A stretch of DNA of 64,000 nucleotides, from the NCBI GenBank assembly GCA_019188255.1, contig JAETXT010000002.1, positions 1,674,001 to 1,738,000 on the forward strand. Reading direction: 5' to 3'. A model generated the notes under the pieces. The model ran no database searches, had not been told where the DNA came from, and saw nothing but the letters and a program-made list of their open reading frames with translations. This document shows, one piece after another, positions 1 to 10,407 of the stretch; the first letter of the stretch is position 1; each line of letters begins with the position of its first letter. The position numbers and the translations under genes were made by a program. The DNA is from Verticillium longisporum (lineage: Eukaryota > Ascomycota > Sordariomycetes > Glomerellales > Plectosphaerellaceae).

Positions 1-243
1 TCTATTATTATATAAATTAGTAAATTTATTAATCGATAAAGCTATAATTGAGTAATTTATATCGCTATAGAATAAAGAGAATAATTATTCTAGGGAGATC
101 TACGATATCCTTAATAATAAAATATATATCTTTATAGATATTTACGAACTACTATAAATCTACTATATATAGCTCTATATATTCTTTCTAAATATACTTT
201 TAAAGTATATATAAACTTTCTTCTTAGAATATATAAATTAGAA
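1..243 (+). mobile_element. Ty1/copia copy A, internal fragment (left of transposon 1)
   Basis: This stretch aligns by eye, sense to sense, with about 14,835-15,075 of the complete copia copy C, with many C/T and G/A differences. It is the upstream (gag to integrase) part of the outermost copia element, whose 5' LTR would lie left of the window. It is interrupted at 244 by transposon 1 and resumes at 2106. It has fewer CpG and more A/T than copy C, suggesting greater age or longer decay. Confidence 0.8.
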
Positions 244-245
244 TA

Positions 246-291
246 ACGTAATCCACAAGCGAGTGGTTCACCCATGCGAGTGGTTCACTTC
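246..291. repeat. Terminal inverted repeat, transposon 1, 3' end
   Basis: A 46-bp TIR starting ACGTAATCCACAAGCG. Within it a 13-base motif, GCGAGTGGTTCAC, occurs twice in direct orientation with starts 16 bp apart; this is a plausible double transposase binding site. It pairs with 2058-2103 and differs by one T/A in the spacer between the motifs. Confidence 0.9.
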
Positions 292-352
292 ACCCCGACC
301 CGACAAACATTCCGAGGAAAACCTCAACCCAAACGCCGTAAATCAATTAAAA

Positions 353-2005
353 TCACTCCTCCTCGTCTTTTGCAGACGATGAGATAGCTACCTGACAAGT
401 TCTCGCGTTGTGGCCGGTCTTCCCGCATACGCTACAGCATCGTTTCTTCGGCTGGGACCACGACGCGGGACCCGGGTTCTGCAGCGTTTCCTCTTTTATC
501 TGGATATCTACTTCCTTCTGAGCAATCTTGTCCTGTCCCTCGCCTACAGCCATGCTTCCTCCTTCCCGGAGACGTAGCTTTTTGGCCCTCCGGCGTCGGC
601 TTAGTGTAGCATTTTCCTCTCGAAGGATCATAACCTCTGACTTCAAAAGAGCGATCTGGTGCATAACACCCCGCGTCCCCTTCGCAAGATAGTCAACAGC
701 ATCTAAAATTGACGTTGGGGAGCTTCCCTGGTGGCGTGAGATTCGCCCTTTGATGAAGTCAGTCTGGGAACCTGCCTCGAGCAGGTTAGTGGGCGTCTTA
801 GAGACCCAAGAATCACGCTCCCCGTGGGACGTCCCCGGAGGCGTCGTCGTCCTCAACCTCACATCCAGCTTTGACAGGACTGTTTCCGGGTTATGGGGAC
901 AAGCCCCGCTCCTCGAAAGCCTCCCTGGATGTTTTTCTGTCATTGCTTGCTGAAATGCAGCCGAAAACGCCGGGAAGAAGTCTTCTTTGCTGATGTGCGT
1001 TGTACCCGCCCTCATCCTATCCTCGATTTGCCGACCGTATGCTTTCTTTAGTGGGCCAAAACACCCAACATCGAGAGGCTGGAGTAGATGTGACGAATGA
1101 GGAGGCATACAGAGTGTGATGATGTTGTTCTCCTTGCAGTAGAGTTCGAAGTCGACCGAGTGGTGACTTTCGTGGCCATCCAGGATCAGTAGGCGATAAC
1201 CGCCCGAAGTACGGGACTTTGTATGCCTGTCAAAATGCCGAATCCATTCCAGACCAATATCATTCGTCGTCCAGCCGTTTGGAGATGTTGCGATTCTCCA
1301 GTCGCGAGAAATCGCGTCGTCCTGGTACCAGCTCGAGAGGTGGTACTTGCCCGAAACCACGATGAACGGCGGGACGGAGAAACCCAACGCGCCAACGCCC
1401 TGGATCACCGTAACCCATTCCCGGTTGCCTGGCTGCCTCATCTTCACATTGGACCGTCTTTCCGAACTGGTCACGACCATTCCGTTGGCGATAACGCCCA
1501 TCTGGAAGCCGGTCTCGTCAAAGTTGTACATGTCAGCCTCTTGGATGCCGTACTTGGCGATCATGTTATGCACGAGGCGGAACCACGCGTTTATCGCGTC
1601 CGGATCTTCGCATTGGGCCCTCTTGTAGTCGTACTTGCGAAAGAAACGCGTCCGGAGCTCTGGTTGCCGTTTGACGAAGTTTGCGGCCCAGTTCTTCCCG
1701 ACGCGTGGCGCGTCACGGTCGGCAAGCAGGCGATTCGCCATATCTCCGACCTCACCCAACCGGGGAGGGTAAGATCGCGCATCTAGGTCAAGGATATATT
1801 CGACAATAGTTTTCTCTTCTAGTACTGTTAATTTGGCAGAATTGGGCGGGCTTTCGCGTCGGGAGGGTTTGCCCTTCTGGCGTCGGAGGAGCGTCGTTAA
1901 GGGGACGGTGTAGATCCTCGCAGCACTCCGGGCGCTTAGGTTCGGGTCATTGTCCATAGCTTGGATAGCAAGGAATAATTGACCTTCTTTTGAAAGAGTC
2001 TCCAT
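353..2005 (-). CDS. Transposase, pogo/Fot1-like DDE_1 family, with zinc knuckle
   Basis: An intact single-exon 550-residue protein starting at the ATG at 2005, just inside the TIR. The N-terminal ~130 residues look like a psq-type plus CENP-B/Tc5-type helix-turn-helix DNA-binding region. The DDE_1 catalytic core follows, with acidic residues visible in YNFDETGF, LLILDGHES and LLQPLDVGCFGPLKKAYG (a DDD triad, as in pogo/Fot1). A C-terminal coiled-coil-like stretch precedes a CCHC zinc knuckle (CSVCGKTGHNARTC). It would cut and paste its own element at TA sites in the nucleus. With motifs and frame intact, this copy could be active. Family assignment is secure; activity is inference. Confidence 0.93.
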   Translation of the reverse strand: METLSKEGQLFLAIQAMDNDPNLSARSAARIYTVPLTTLLRRQKGKPSRRESPPNSAKLTVLEEKTIVEYILDLDARSYPPRLGEVGDMANRLLADRDAPRVGKNWAANFVKRQPELRTRFFRKYDYKRAQCEDPDAINAWFRLVHNMIAKYGIQEADMYNFDETGFQMGVIANGMVVTSSERRSNVKMRQPGNREWVTVIQGVGALGFSVPPFIVVSGKYHLSSWYQDDAISRDWRIATSPNGWTTNDIGLEWIRHFDRHTKSRTSGGYRLLILDGHESHHSVDFELYCKENNIITLCMPPHSSHLLQPLDVGCFGPLKKAYGRQIEDRMRAGTTHISKEDFFPAFSAAFQQAMTEKHPGRLSRSGACPHNPETVLSKLDVRLRTTTPPGTSHGERDSWVSKTPTNLLEAGSQTDFIKGRISRHQGSSPTSILDAVDYLAKGTRGVMHQIALLKSEVMILREENATLSRRRRAKKLRLREGGSMAVGEGQDKIAQKEVDIQIKEETLQNPGPASWSQPKKRCCSVCGKTGHNARTCQVAISSSAKDEEE

Positions 2006-2057
2006 CGCGGGCGGAGGTGGAATCTGTAGAATTCAGGTGTAGGTCGTGGGCCCGGGC

Positions 2058-2103
2058 GAAGTGAACCACTCGCTTGGGTGAACCACTCGCTTGTGGATTA
2101 CGT
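2058..2103. repeat. Terminal inverted repeat, transposon 1, 5' end
   Basis: The 46-bp TIR on the gene-start side, the inverse of 246-291. It carries the same doubled 13-base motif. The transposase ATG lies about 50 bp inside it, so the TIR and adjoining bases probably also contain the promoter (inference). Confidence 0.88.
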
Positions 2104-2105
2104 TA

Positions 2106-2540
2106 TAGGATTCTATTAAATATACTTAGCGATTAAATAATAGTTTAATTCGGAGATTAATAGAGCTTAGCATTATATAGATTAGAGCTCTATAACGTAT
2201 TATTATATTATAATAGAGACCGATAATATAAGAAAGCTATAAATAGAAGTTCTTTAGATCCTTATAGATAGGCTTTAATAGTATTATAGAATACTTAGCC
2301 TTATATTTAGGGAAGAGATTTATCTCTATATTAATACTCTAAGGGTAATTTAAAGTATCCTAGAGCTAAAGATTATATTAATAAAGCTAGAGCGATCTTT
2401 TAATATATTATTTATATAGCTTAAGAGTATATTAAAGGTAGAAGAGAATATTAGAATGCTTAAGTACTTCTATATTAATAGATATTATAGGAGTAAATAT
2501 CGATAAATTAATAGAAAGGGAGATTATAGAGAGTAATTAA
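2106..2540 (+). mobile_element. Ty1/copia copy A, internal fragment between the two transposons
   Basis: This continues 1-243 after removal of transposon 1 and matches about 15,078-15,512 of copy C in the same orientation. It is RIP-mutated and non-coding. It ends at the TA where transposon 2 begins. The copia sequence expected next (15,513 onward in copy C) is not found on the far side of transposon 2, where antisense copia sequence begins instead. Confidence 0.8.
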
Positions 2541-2542
2541 TA

Positions 2543-2588
2543 ACGTAATCCACAAGCGAGTGGTTCACCCAAGCGAGTGGTTCACTTC
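2543..2588. repeat. Terminal inverted repeat, transposon 2, 5' end
   Basis: A 46-bp TIR matching 2058-2103 in inverse orientation. It contains the doubled GCGAGTGGTTCAC motif and lies about 50 bp before the transposase ATG at 2641. Confidence 0.88.
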
Positions 2589-2640
2589 GCCCGGGCCCAC
2601 GACCTACACCTGAATTCTACAGATTCCACCTCCGCCCGCG

Positions 2641-4294
2641 ATGGAGACTCTTTCAAAAGAAGGTCAATTATTCCTTGCTATCCAAGCTATGGACAATGAC
2701 CCGAACCTAAGCGCCCGGAGTGCTGCGAGGATCTACACCGTCCCCTTAACGACGCTCCTCCGACGCCAGAAGGGCAAACCCTCCCGACGCGAAAGCCCGC
2801 CCAATTCTGCCAAATTAACAGTACTAGAAGAGAAAACTATTGTCGAATATATCCTTGACCTAGATGCGCGATCTTACCCTCCCCGGTTGGGTGAGGTCGG
2901 AGATATGGCGAATCGCCTGCTTGCCGACCGTGACGCGCCACGCGTCGGGAAGAACTGGGCCGCAAACTTCGTCAAACGGCAACCAGAGCTCCGGACGCGT
3001 TTCTTTCGCAAGTACGACTACAAGAGGGCCCAATGCGAAGATCCGGACGCGATAAACGCGTGGTTCCGCCTCGTGCATAACATGATCGCCAAGTACGGCA
3101 TCCAAGAGGCTGACATGTACAACTTTGACGAGACCGGCTTCCAGATGGGCGTTATCGCCAACGGAATGGTCGTGACCAGTTCGGAAAGACGGTCCAATGT
3201 GAAGATGAGGCAGCCAGGCAACCGGGAATGGGTTACGGTGATCCAGGGCGTTGGCGCGTTGGGTTTCTCCGTCCCGCCGTTCATCGTGGTTTCGGGCAAG
3301 TACCACCTCTCGAGCTGGTACCAGGACGACGCGATTTCTCGCGACTGGAGAATCGCAACATCTCCAAACGGCTGGACGACGAATGATATTGGTCTGGAAT
3401 GGATTCGGCATTTTGACAGGCATACAAAGTCCCGTACTTCGGGCGGTTATCGCCTACTGATCCTGGATGGCCACGAAAGTCACCACTCGGTCGACTTCGA
3501 ACTCTACTGCAAGGAGAACAACATCATCACACTCTGTATGCCTCCTCATTCGTCACATCTACTCCAGCCTCTCGATGTTGGGTGTTTTGGCCCACTAAAG
3601 AAAGCATACGGTCGGCAAATCGAGGATAGGATGAGGGCGGGTACAACGCACATCAGCAAAGAAGACTTCTTCCCGGCGTTTTCGGCTGCATTTCAGCAAG
3701 CAATGACAGAAAAACATCCAGGGAGGCTTTCGAGGAGCGGGGCTTGTCCCCCATAACCCGGAAACAGTCCTGTCAAAGCTGGATGTGAGGTTGAGGACGA
3801 CGACGCCTCCGGGGACGTCCCACGGGGAGCGTGATTCTTGGGTCTCTAAGACGCCCACTAACCTGCTCGAGGCAGGTTCCCAGACTGACTTCATCAAAGG
3901 GCGAATCTCACGCCACCAGGGAAGCTCCCCAACGTCAATTTTAGATGCTGTTGACTATCTTGCGAAGGGGACGCGGGGTGTTATGCACCAGATCGCTCTT
4001 TTGAAGTCAGAGGTTATGATCCTTCGAGAGGAAAATGCTACACTAAGCCGACGCCGGAGGGCCAAAAAGCTACGTCTCCGGGAAGGAGGAAGCATGGCTG
4101 TAGGCGAGGGACAGGACAAGATTGCTCAGAAGGAAGTAGATATCCAGATAAAAGAGGAAACGCTGCAGAACCCGGGTCCCGCGTCGTGGTCCCAGCCGAA
4201 GAAACGATGCTGTAGCGTATGCGGGAAGACCGGCCACAACGCGAGAACTTGTCAGGTAGCTATCTCATCGTCTGCAAAAGACGAGGAGGAGTGA
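2641..4294 (+). pseudogene. Transposase copy 2, single-base frameshift
   Basis: The same reading frame as the 550-residue transposase at 353-2005, from the ATG at 2641 to the TGA at 4292-4294. A C run at 3748-3752 has five C where copy 1 has four. The frame therefore leaves after about residue 370 and stops at 3756; the remaining ~170 residues, including the zinc knuckle, continue in the next frame from about 3757. All three catalytic aspartates lie before the break, so a truncated protein would lack only the C-terminal region. Because this is the only difference seen and it sits in a homopolymer, a consensus error is as likely as a real mutation. Confidence 0.9.
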
Positions 4295-4355
4295 TTTTAA
4301 TTGATTTACGGCGTTTGGGTTGAGGTTTTCCTCGGAATGTTTGTCGGGTCGGGGT

Positions 4356-4401
4356 GAAGTGAACCACTCGCATGGGTGAACCACTCGCTTGTGGATTACG
4401 T
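4356..4401. repeat. Terminal inverted repeat, transposon 2, 3' end
   Basis: A 46-bp TIR matching 246-291 in inverse orientation. It is followed by TA and then antisense copia sequence. Confidence 0.88.
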
Positions 4402-4403
4402 TA

Positions 4404-7400
4404 TAGGATATAGAGAAATAGTATATTATTATAAAAAGTATATTAATAATCGCTAAAGAGGAGGAGGCGAAGGGGGGTAACGACCTTAATAAGGACCTTA
4501 ATAATCTTTATAATATCGATTATAAGGCGGCTAGGCGGGCTATAGCTCTATAGCTCTTTAATTACCTCTAATAGGACTTACTAGAATAATTAAACTCGGA
4601 TTCTTCGGATTCCGAGGCCTAGTCCGCTTTATAGAGCGGTTACTTTACTATTTTACTAATCGTAGGGTCATCGTTTTTACTTCTAAGGTACTCGTTTTTA
4701 GGCTTTACTATATTTTTATTAATATTAATTGCCTTTACCCTTTAATTATTCTTTTTTTAACGTTTAACTTATCCTTTAATCCTAATTATAATTTTATTAA
4801 AGCTTATTAATACTTCTAGTACCTAATTTAGCGCTCCTTTAATTATTAAATCTATAAAGTTATTACTTCTAACGATTTAATAAATTTCATTAACTTTATA
4901 TTCTTTATAGCTTTATTATAATATTATAAGATCTATTATTAAGCATTTCTCTATTGTTATACTTAATTAAACTAGGTATTAGTAAAGCGAGTAGCTATTA
5001 ATATAGATAACTATCTATAGGAGTAATAATTCTAAGCGTTTATAGATCTCTTAAAGCGTCTATTTAAGGATATAAGCTATATTAAAGCCGCTAACTATCC
5101 TATAGATCTTACTAGCTAGAACTAAATATATAACCCGTTTATACTTAATAGATTATTAATAGAGGATATTACTATATATTATAAAGGCATTCTCTTAATT
5201 ATAGGAACGTTTATTATTAAGGAGGATAATGAATCCGATCTATAAACTTAGGTCTTTATTATTAGCGAAGGAGCTATTAATAAATATATAAAATTAAGCT
5301 ATTAAGAGATCTAGGCGTACGTAATTTAGGCTACGGCCTATATTAGCGATCTACTATTATATATATTTATTAAGCTATTTAAAGTCGTCCTCCTATAGGT
5401 TCTTAGCTTAGGCTATAATAGAGAAATCGAAGGCTACTTCTAATTAATAGGTTAAAGTAATATAAGTACTACGAGCTCTCTAAGTAATATATTCCTATTC
5501 TAAGCTCGCTATCCTTAGAGTTATTAGCTCTAGGCGATTATTTTAGCCTTTCTATTAAATTATAAGATCTTTAATTCTAATTTTAATAATATAGCCGTTA
5601 AAGATGCTATTAGATCCTATATTAAGGATAGAAGTAGGCTTTACCCGGAAGCTAGCGCTTTCGAGCTCTATTTATTCCTTTTATATAAACGTAGGCTCTC
5701 CGAGGTTAAGGGTATTATTAATCTATATTCCGATTAATCTAAAGCTCTCTCTAGCTCTAATTAGAAGTAAATACGGATCGTAGCCTATTAGAATAGCATT
5801 TAGGCGCTCTCTATAGTAGCGCTAATAGGTTATAAATTAATAGAGACCTAATTCTATAATATTATAGAGTAGCTTTATAATATAGAAGACGATTCCATTA
5901 AGGTATCTATACTATAGCTCCTTAGGAATATATAGGAGAACGTTATATAATAGATCTATAATACTCTAAGTATAGGCTTAATTAATATTATAGAGTATTA
6001 ATTAGTAACTATATTACTATAATATTAAGGTAATTATTAGGATTAATCGTTAATTATAATATATAATTATAAGCGATTGTATTAATAGGGTTATCTTCTC
6101 CTAATTACTATATCCTTAAACTATTAATCTTAACTTCTTATATAGAGCTTAAAGGAGGCCTTTTACCTCTCTTATAAGCTAGTATCTAAAGATCTTAATA
6201 CTAGGAAATACGGATCTCCTAATTAATACGATTACTCTAGCTACTAGAAGTAAATCGATTTCCTCTTAATTAGATTATTTAAATAGCTTCTTAAAAGTCG
6301 TTATTCTACCTTTATTATATAATTAAATAGCTAGATCGTACCCCTACTATTCCCTTTTAATAATAAATTAGCGCTTAATCTATAAAATCCTAATTATATT
6401 ATTTTTACGATCCGTAAAAGCCGTTTATAATAGATTTATAGTATTTATTAACTTCCTAGGTCTCCTATATCGTCGTAATAGAATTAGTTCTAAGTATTTA
6501 AATAGTTCTAGGGTCTCTAGAGTTCGAATTATTATTATCTCCCTAGCTTATTAATCTAGCGATCTATTATATAGCTTAATATATATTCCTCTAAACTCTA
6601 TTAAGCTATTAATTATTTCGATTATAACCGCTATATTAGAAACCGATATAACCTTATAAGGACCGGTCCATTTCTCCTATTCTCGGAATATAAGAACGTC
6701 GCTTCCTAGCTCTAGCGATCTCGGTAGTAATTACTTAATATCTAGTCTATTATAGGTATTAAGAGCATTATTAACTTTCCGTTTAACGATTATTCGCTAA
6801 AGCTCCGCTATCGCCTTATTAATTACTTTAGCGTACTATGCCTAGGTCGTAATAGGCGCTAAGTTAATAGTAATCCTAGGTATCGCTCCGAATATAAATA
6901 ATATAGGTACTAATCTATTAAGCCTAGCGATATCGTTTATTACCTTTATAGCTCTTTAAAGTAGCGATTCTAGGCTTATATTATAAGACTCTACTTTTAA
7001 GATCTCGTATACTCTATATATCGGCTTATAATAGCTCTTAACTTTATTAATTAATTAATAGGCCTCTATAGGGATCTAATAGTAGGTTATACCTAGGAGG
7101 TATACCTCTACCTTAAACTCTATAGAAATAAAGTTCATTCTAGTATTAATAATTATAATATCTAGAGGCCTAAGGTATATATCTAATTAGTACCTCTTAA
7201 GAGCTTCCTATATTATATAAACTATAAAATTAGGAATAAAAGTTATAGATTAGGATCCTATATTCGTATCGATTATATAAAGAACGGGCTTTCTATCTAA
7301 GTATATAATATCGATTAAAATCTTATAATTAAAATCGATATTTAACTTTAAAGTAAACTTAAAGTATTATAGAGACTTCCCTTTAATCTAATAATAATAA

Positions 7401-10400
7401 CAGAAGCAGTTTATTAGCTCTAGAGTATCCCGATTTACTTCCTAGTCTACTCCTTAGAATAAGTTCTATAGCTTCTCTATAGATAAATAACCGAACTATT
7501 TATAAATATATTAAAGCTCTATTTCTATTAAAAACGCTACTCTATCGCTCTCTATCCCTATTATATATATAATCCTAGAGCTAGTATAAGTCTTTATATC
7601 TAAGAAGAACTATAAATAGCCCTATTTACGAAAAATAGGCGTATACTCCTAGATCTCTTTAATACGCTTTATTAGCTTATTATATATATTATCTAAGTAG
7701 ACTCTAAGATCGTTTATATCTTTAATATAAAGTAGGAATAGAATATCTATTAGGACGATATAGAACGTAATTCTCCTAATTAGTATTAGAATAGTAATCT
7801 CCTCTATTATAGAAATAGGATTTCCTATTCCGAATCTTATTCTAGCCCCTATTCCCTATTTATTAATTATTAAGCTTAATATTAAAGCTATTAGGGCCCT
7901 TATTTATAAAGCTCCTATTATAGAAACTAATACTATACCTATATTAGGGATAATACTATATTATATAGAAGTATTATTAATCTAATACTAAATAAAGAGC
8001 TACTTTATCGGAGCTATTATTTTAGCCTTCGGATTACTCCCCTTAATTCTATATTAGAACGACTTATTTACTAGGAAGTATATAATATAAGTATTTATTA
8101 ATTCGCTCTTAGGATTAGACCTAAAAGTATCGTCTACTCCTAGCTTATCGGAAATAGGATTATCTAATTCCGAGCTCTTAATAGATTCTATTACTATTAA
8201 AAACTAATAATATCCCTTCCGCTAATCCTTATACGCTTCCTATATATATTTCTACTACTCTTTCGAATATTATTACTCCTTAAGAGAGTACTTCGTCGAT
8301 CTATAATCTAATTTAGAGTATATCTAGTATTTACGAATTCTAGATAGCTAACGATTATTAATTCTATATACCGACTACTCTTTACGATCTCCCCTTCTAT
8401 TAGCTTAGCGATATTCGCTCCTATAATATCTATTAATATAGAAGTACCTAAGCGTTCTAGTATTCTCCTCTACCTTTAGTATAGTCTTAAGCTATATAGA
8501 TAGCGTATTAAAAGATCGCTCTAGCCTTATTAATATAATCTTTAGCTCTAGGATACCTTAAACCGCCCTTAGAGTATTTATATAGAGATAAATCTCTTCT
8601 TTAAATATATAGCTAAATACTCTCTAATACTATTAAAGCTTATCTAGAAAGATCTAGAGAATTTCTATTTATAGCTTTCCTATATTATTAGCTTCTATTA
8701 TTATAGAATAGAACGTTATTAAGCTCTAATCTATATAATATTATATTCTATTAATCTCTAAATCGAATTATTATTTAATTACTAAGTATATTTAATAGAG
8801 TCCTATATTCTAGTTTATATATTCTAGGAAGAAAGTTTATATACGCCCTAAAAATATATTTAGGAAGAGCATATAGAGCTATATATAATAGATTTATAGT
8901 AGTTCGTAAACGTTTATAAAGATATATATTTTATTATTAAAGATATCGTATATCTCCTTAAAGTAATTACTCTCTTTATTCTAGAGTAATATAAATTATT
9001 TAATTATAGCTCTATCGATTAATAAATTTACCGATTTATATAATAATAAAGTATAATACTAAGCTAATAAGTTCTAAATAATATTTAAAAGTAAAGTCTT
9101 ATTTCTTTATAATTAAAGCGTAATCTCTTATTAACTAAATTACCTACTCTATTAATTAAATAACCCTAGAACTAGGGGCTATTAGGGATCTATCCTCCCT
9201 ATTTATAATTTTCGGATTTAGGATAGTTAAGCGTTCTTTATAAATTATTACTTATCGTCCTATTAATCTTATTATTCCTCTACTCTTTAGAGTACTAAAT
9301 CCTAATTAATAATAATCGATTCTATTATATTAAATATCTCTTCCTATAAAAGTATTAAGATTAATCTCTTTAACGTCTTAGTATTTATTACTCCTAGAAG
9401 AGGGATCCTATACTCTACTAGATATACCTTTAATACTCGAGTAATCGTTATATTATAGGAATTAAAGTCCTCTTTAATCTAGCCTTAGAAGTCTTCGATA
9501 AATGCCTCTAAGAGGTAAACTCCCTTTATAGTCCTATATATACTTATTACTTTAAGGATCTAAGCGCTCTTAAGATCTATAGATATTAAATCTAATAATC
9601 TAGGGAACTATAATTCTACTCTATTAATAATAAAGTTAATATCGAGACCCTTCTTAACCTTCTACGTTAAATATAATATACTAAGTTCTTCTAGAATACT
9701 ATCGAACTCCTATTATATCTTTTTAGTACTCTTTAGCTCTATTATAGAGCTATTATTATAATCCGAGGAGCTTATTATTACTAATTTTATTAAAGCTCTA
9801 TTATAATTAATTAACTATTCTATAGAGCTTCGTTTATCGGATTTAGTAATTAGTAATATAGCCTAGGTAATAATCTTAAATATAGGAGTCCTAAGGTACT
9901 CGAAGTAGACGGTACTTCTATAGATTACGTAATAGGGGATTTCCCTACTATTAAGCTCTTATAAGAGTCCTAAAGTACTTAAAGTAAACGGTACTCTTAC
10001 GATTACTTATAAAGTATAACCGATAAGCTTATATATAGCGAATTTACTATCTATAGGATCGATCTTAACTTCTCTAGCTCTAGCTATTCTATATTACGTT
10101 AAATATAATATTAATTAGTATTAAGAGGGCTTTACTATTTATATAAACTCTAATTTATTATTTTAGCTATACCTAAGAGCTCTAAATCGGTAGGGTAGGT
10201 AATATAAGATTTATAATAATTAATAATTCTATCTCTCTAAATTACTACTATTTACGTAAATTAGATATACCTATTTAATTCACTAATTACGTAAACTATA
10301 AATTACGTGCTCCTGAGAGCTATGAATCCTAGCCCTAGTAATTACTATATCGGTAAATCCTATATAGTAATTACCGACCTAGGTAATCCCCTAATATTAG

Positions 10401-10407
10401 TTTAATA
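4404..10407 (-). mobile_element. Ty1/copia copy B, antisense, 3' end missing
   Basis: The reverse complement of this stretch follows copy C from its 5' LTR to about 19,926 (leaving out the solo LTR inside copy C). Its 5' LTR is 10119-10407, and gag, integrase and RT/RNase H remnants run leftwards. The antisense counterpart of the integrase C-terminal region lies near 6,600-6,700. The last ~1.5 kb including the 3' LTR is absent; the copy is cut off at transposon 2. It was inserted in copy A, which resumes at 10408 with GATAT. RIP has filled all frames with stops. It is more AT-rich than copy C. Confidence 0.85.
10119..10407 (-). repeat. 5' LTR of copia copy B
   Basis: A 289-bp LTR, antisense, homologous to those at 13481-13767 and 21150-21436. 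Its ends show TG..CA after allowing for RIP changes (TATTAAAC.. and ..TTAATA in the sense direction). The five bases GATAT at 10408-10412 are the probable target duplication; the partner on the other side was lost with the 3' end. Confidence 0.85.

Larger units (their letters stand above)
246..2103 (-). mobile_element. pogo/Fot1-type DNA transposon, copy 1 (intact)
   Basis: A 1,858-bp element with 46-bp terminal inverted repeats (246-291 and 2058-2103, one mismatch) flanked by a TA duplication (244-245 and 2104-2105). The site reads as continuous copia sequence once the element is removed. It encodes one intact transposase on the minus strand. TA targets and a DDE_1-type transposase are typical of the fungal Fot1/pogo branch of Tc1/mariner. 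Base composition is normal, with no RIP bias, although its surroundings are saturated with it. It is virtually identical to copy 2 at 2543-4401. Confidence 0.93.
2543..4401 (+). mobile_element. pogo/Fot1-type DNA transposon, copy 2 (frameshifted)
   Basis: A 1,859-bp element with 46-bp TIRs at 2543-2588 and 4356-4401 and TA on both sides (2541-2542, 4402-4403). Orientation is opposite to copy 1, with the two gene-start ends facing each other across 439 bp. Its sequence is the same as copy 1 except for one added C, which breaks the transposase frame. Its flanks do not belong together: the left is sense copia A, the right is antisense copia B. It shows no RIP bias. Confidence 0.92.

Noticed and set aside
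1223..1786. 187-residue open frame antisense within transposase copy 1 (repeated at 2860-3423)
   Set aside because: It exactly overlaps the DDE transposase on the opposite strand and has no recognisable protein features; a shadow frame kept open by the codon bias of the real gene.
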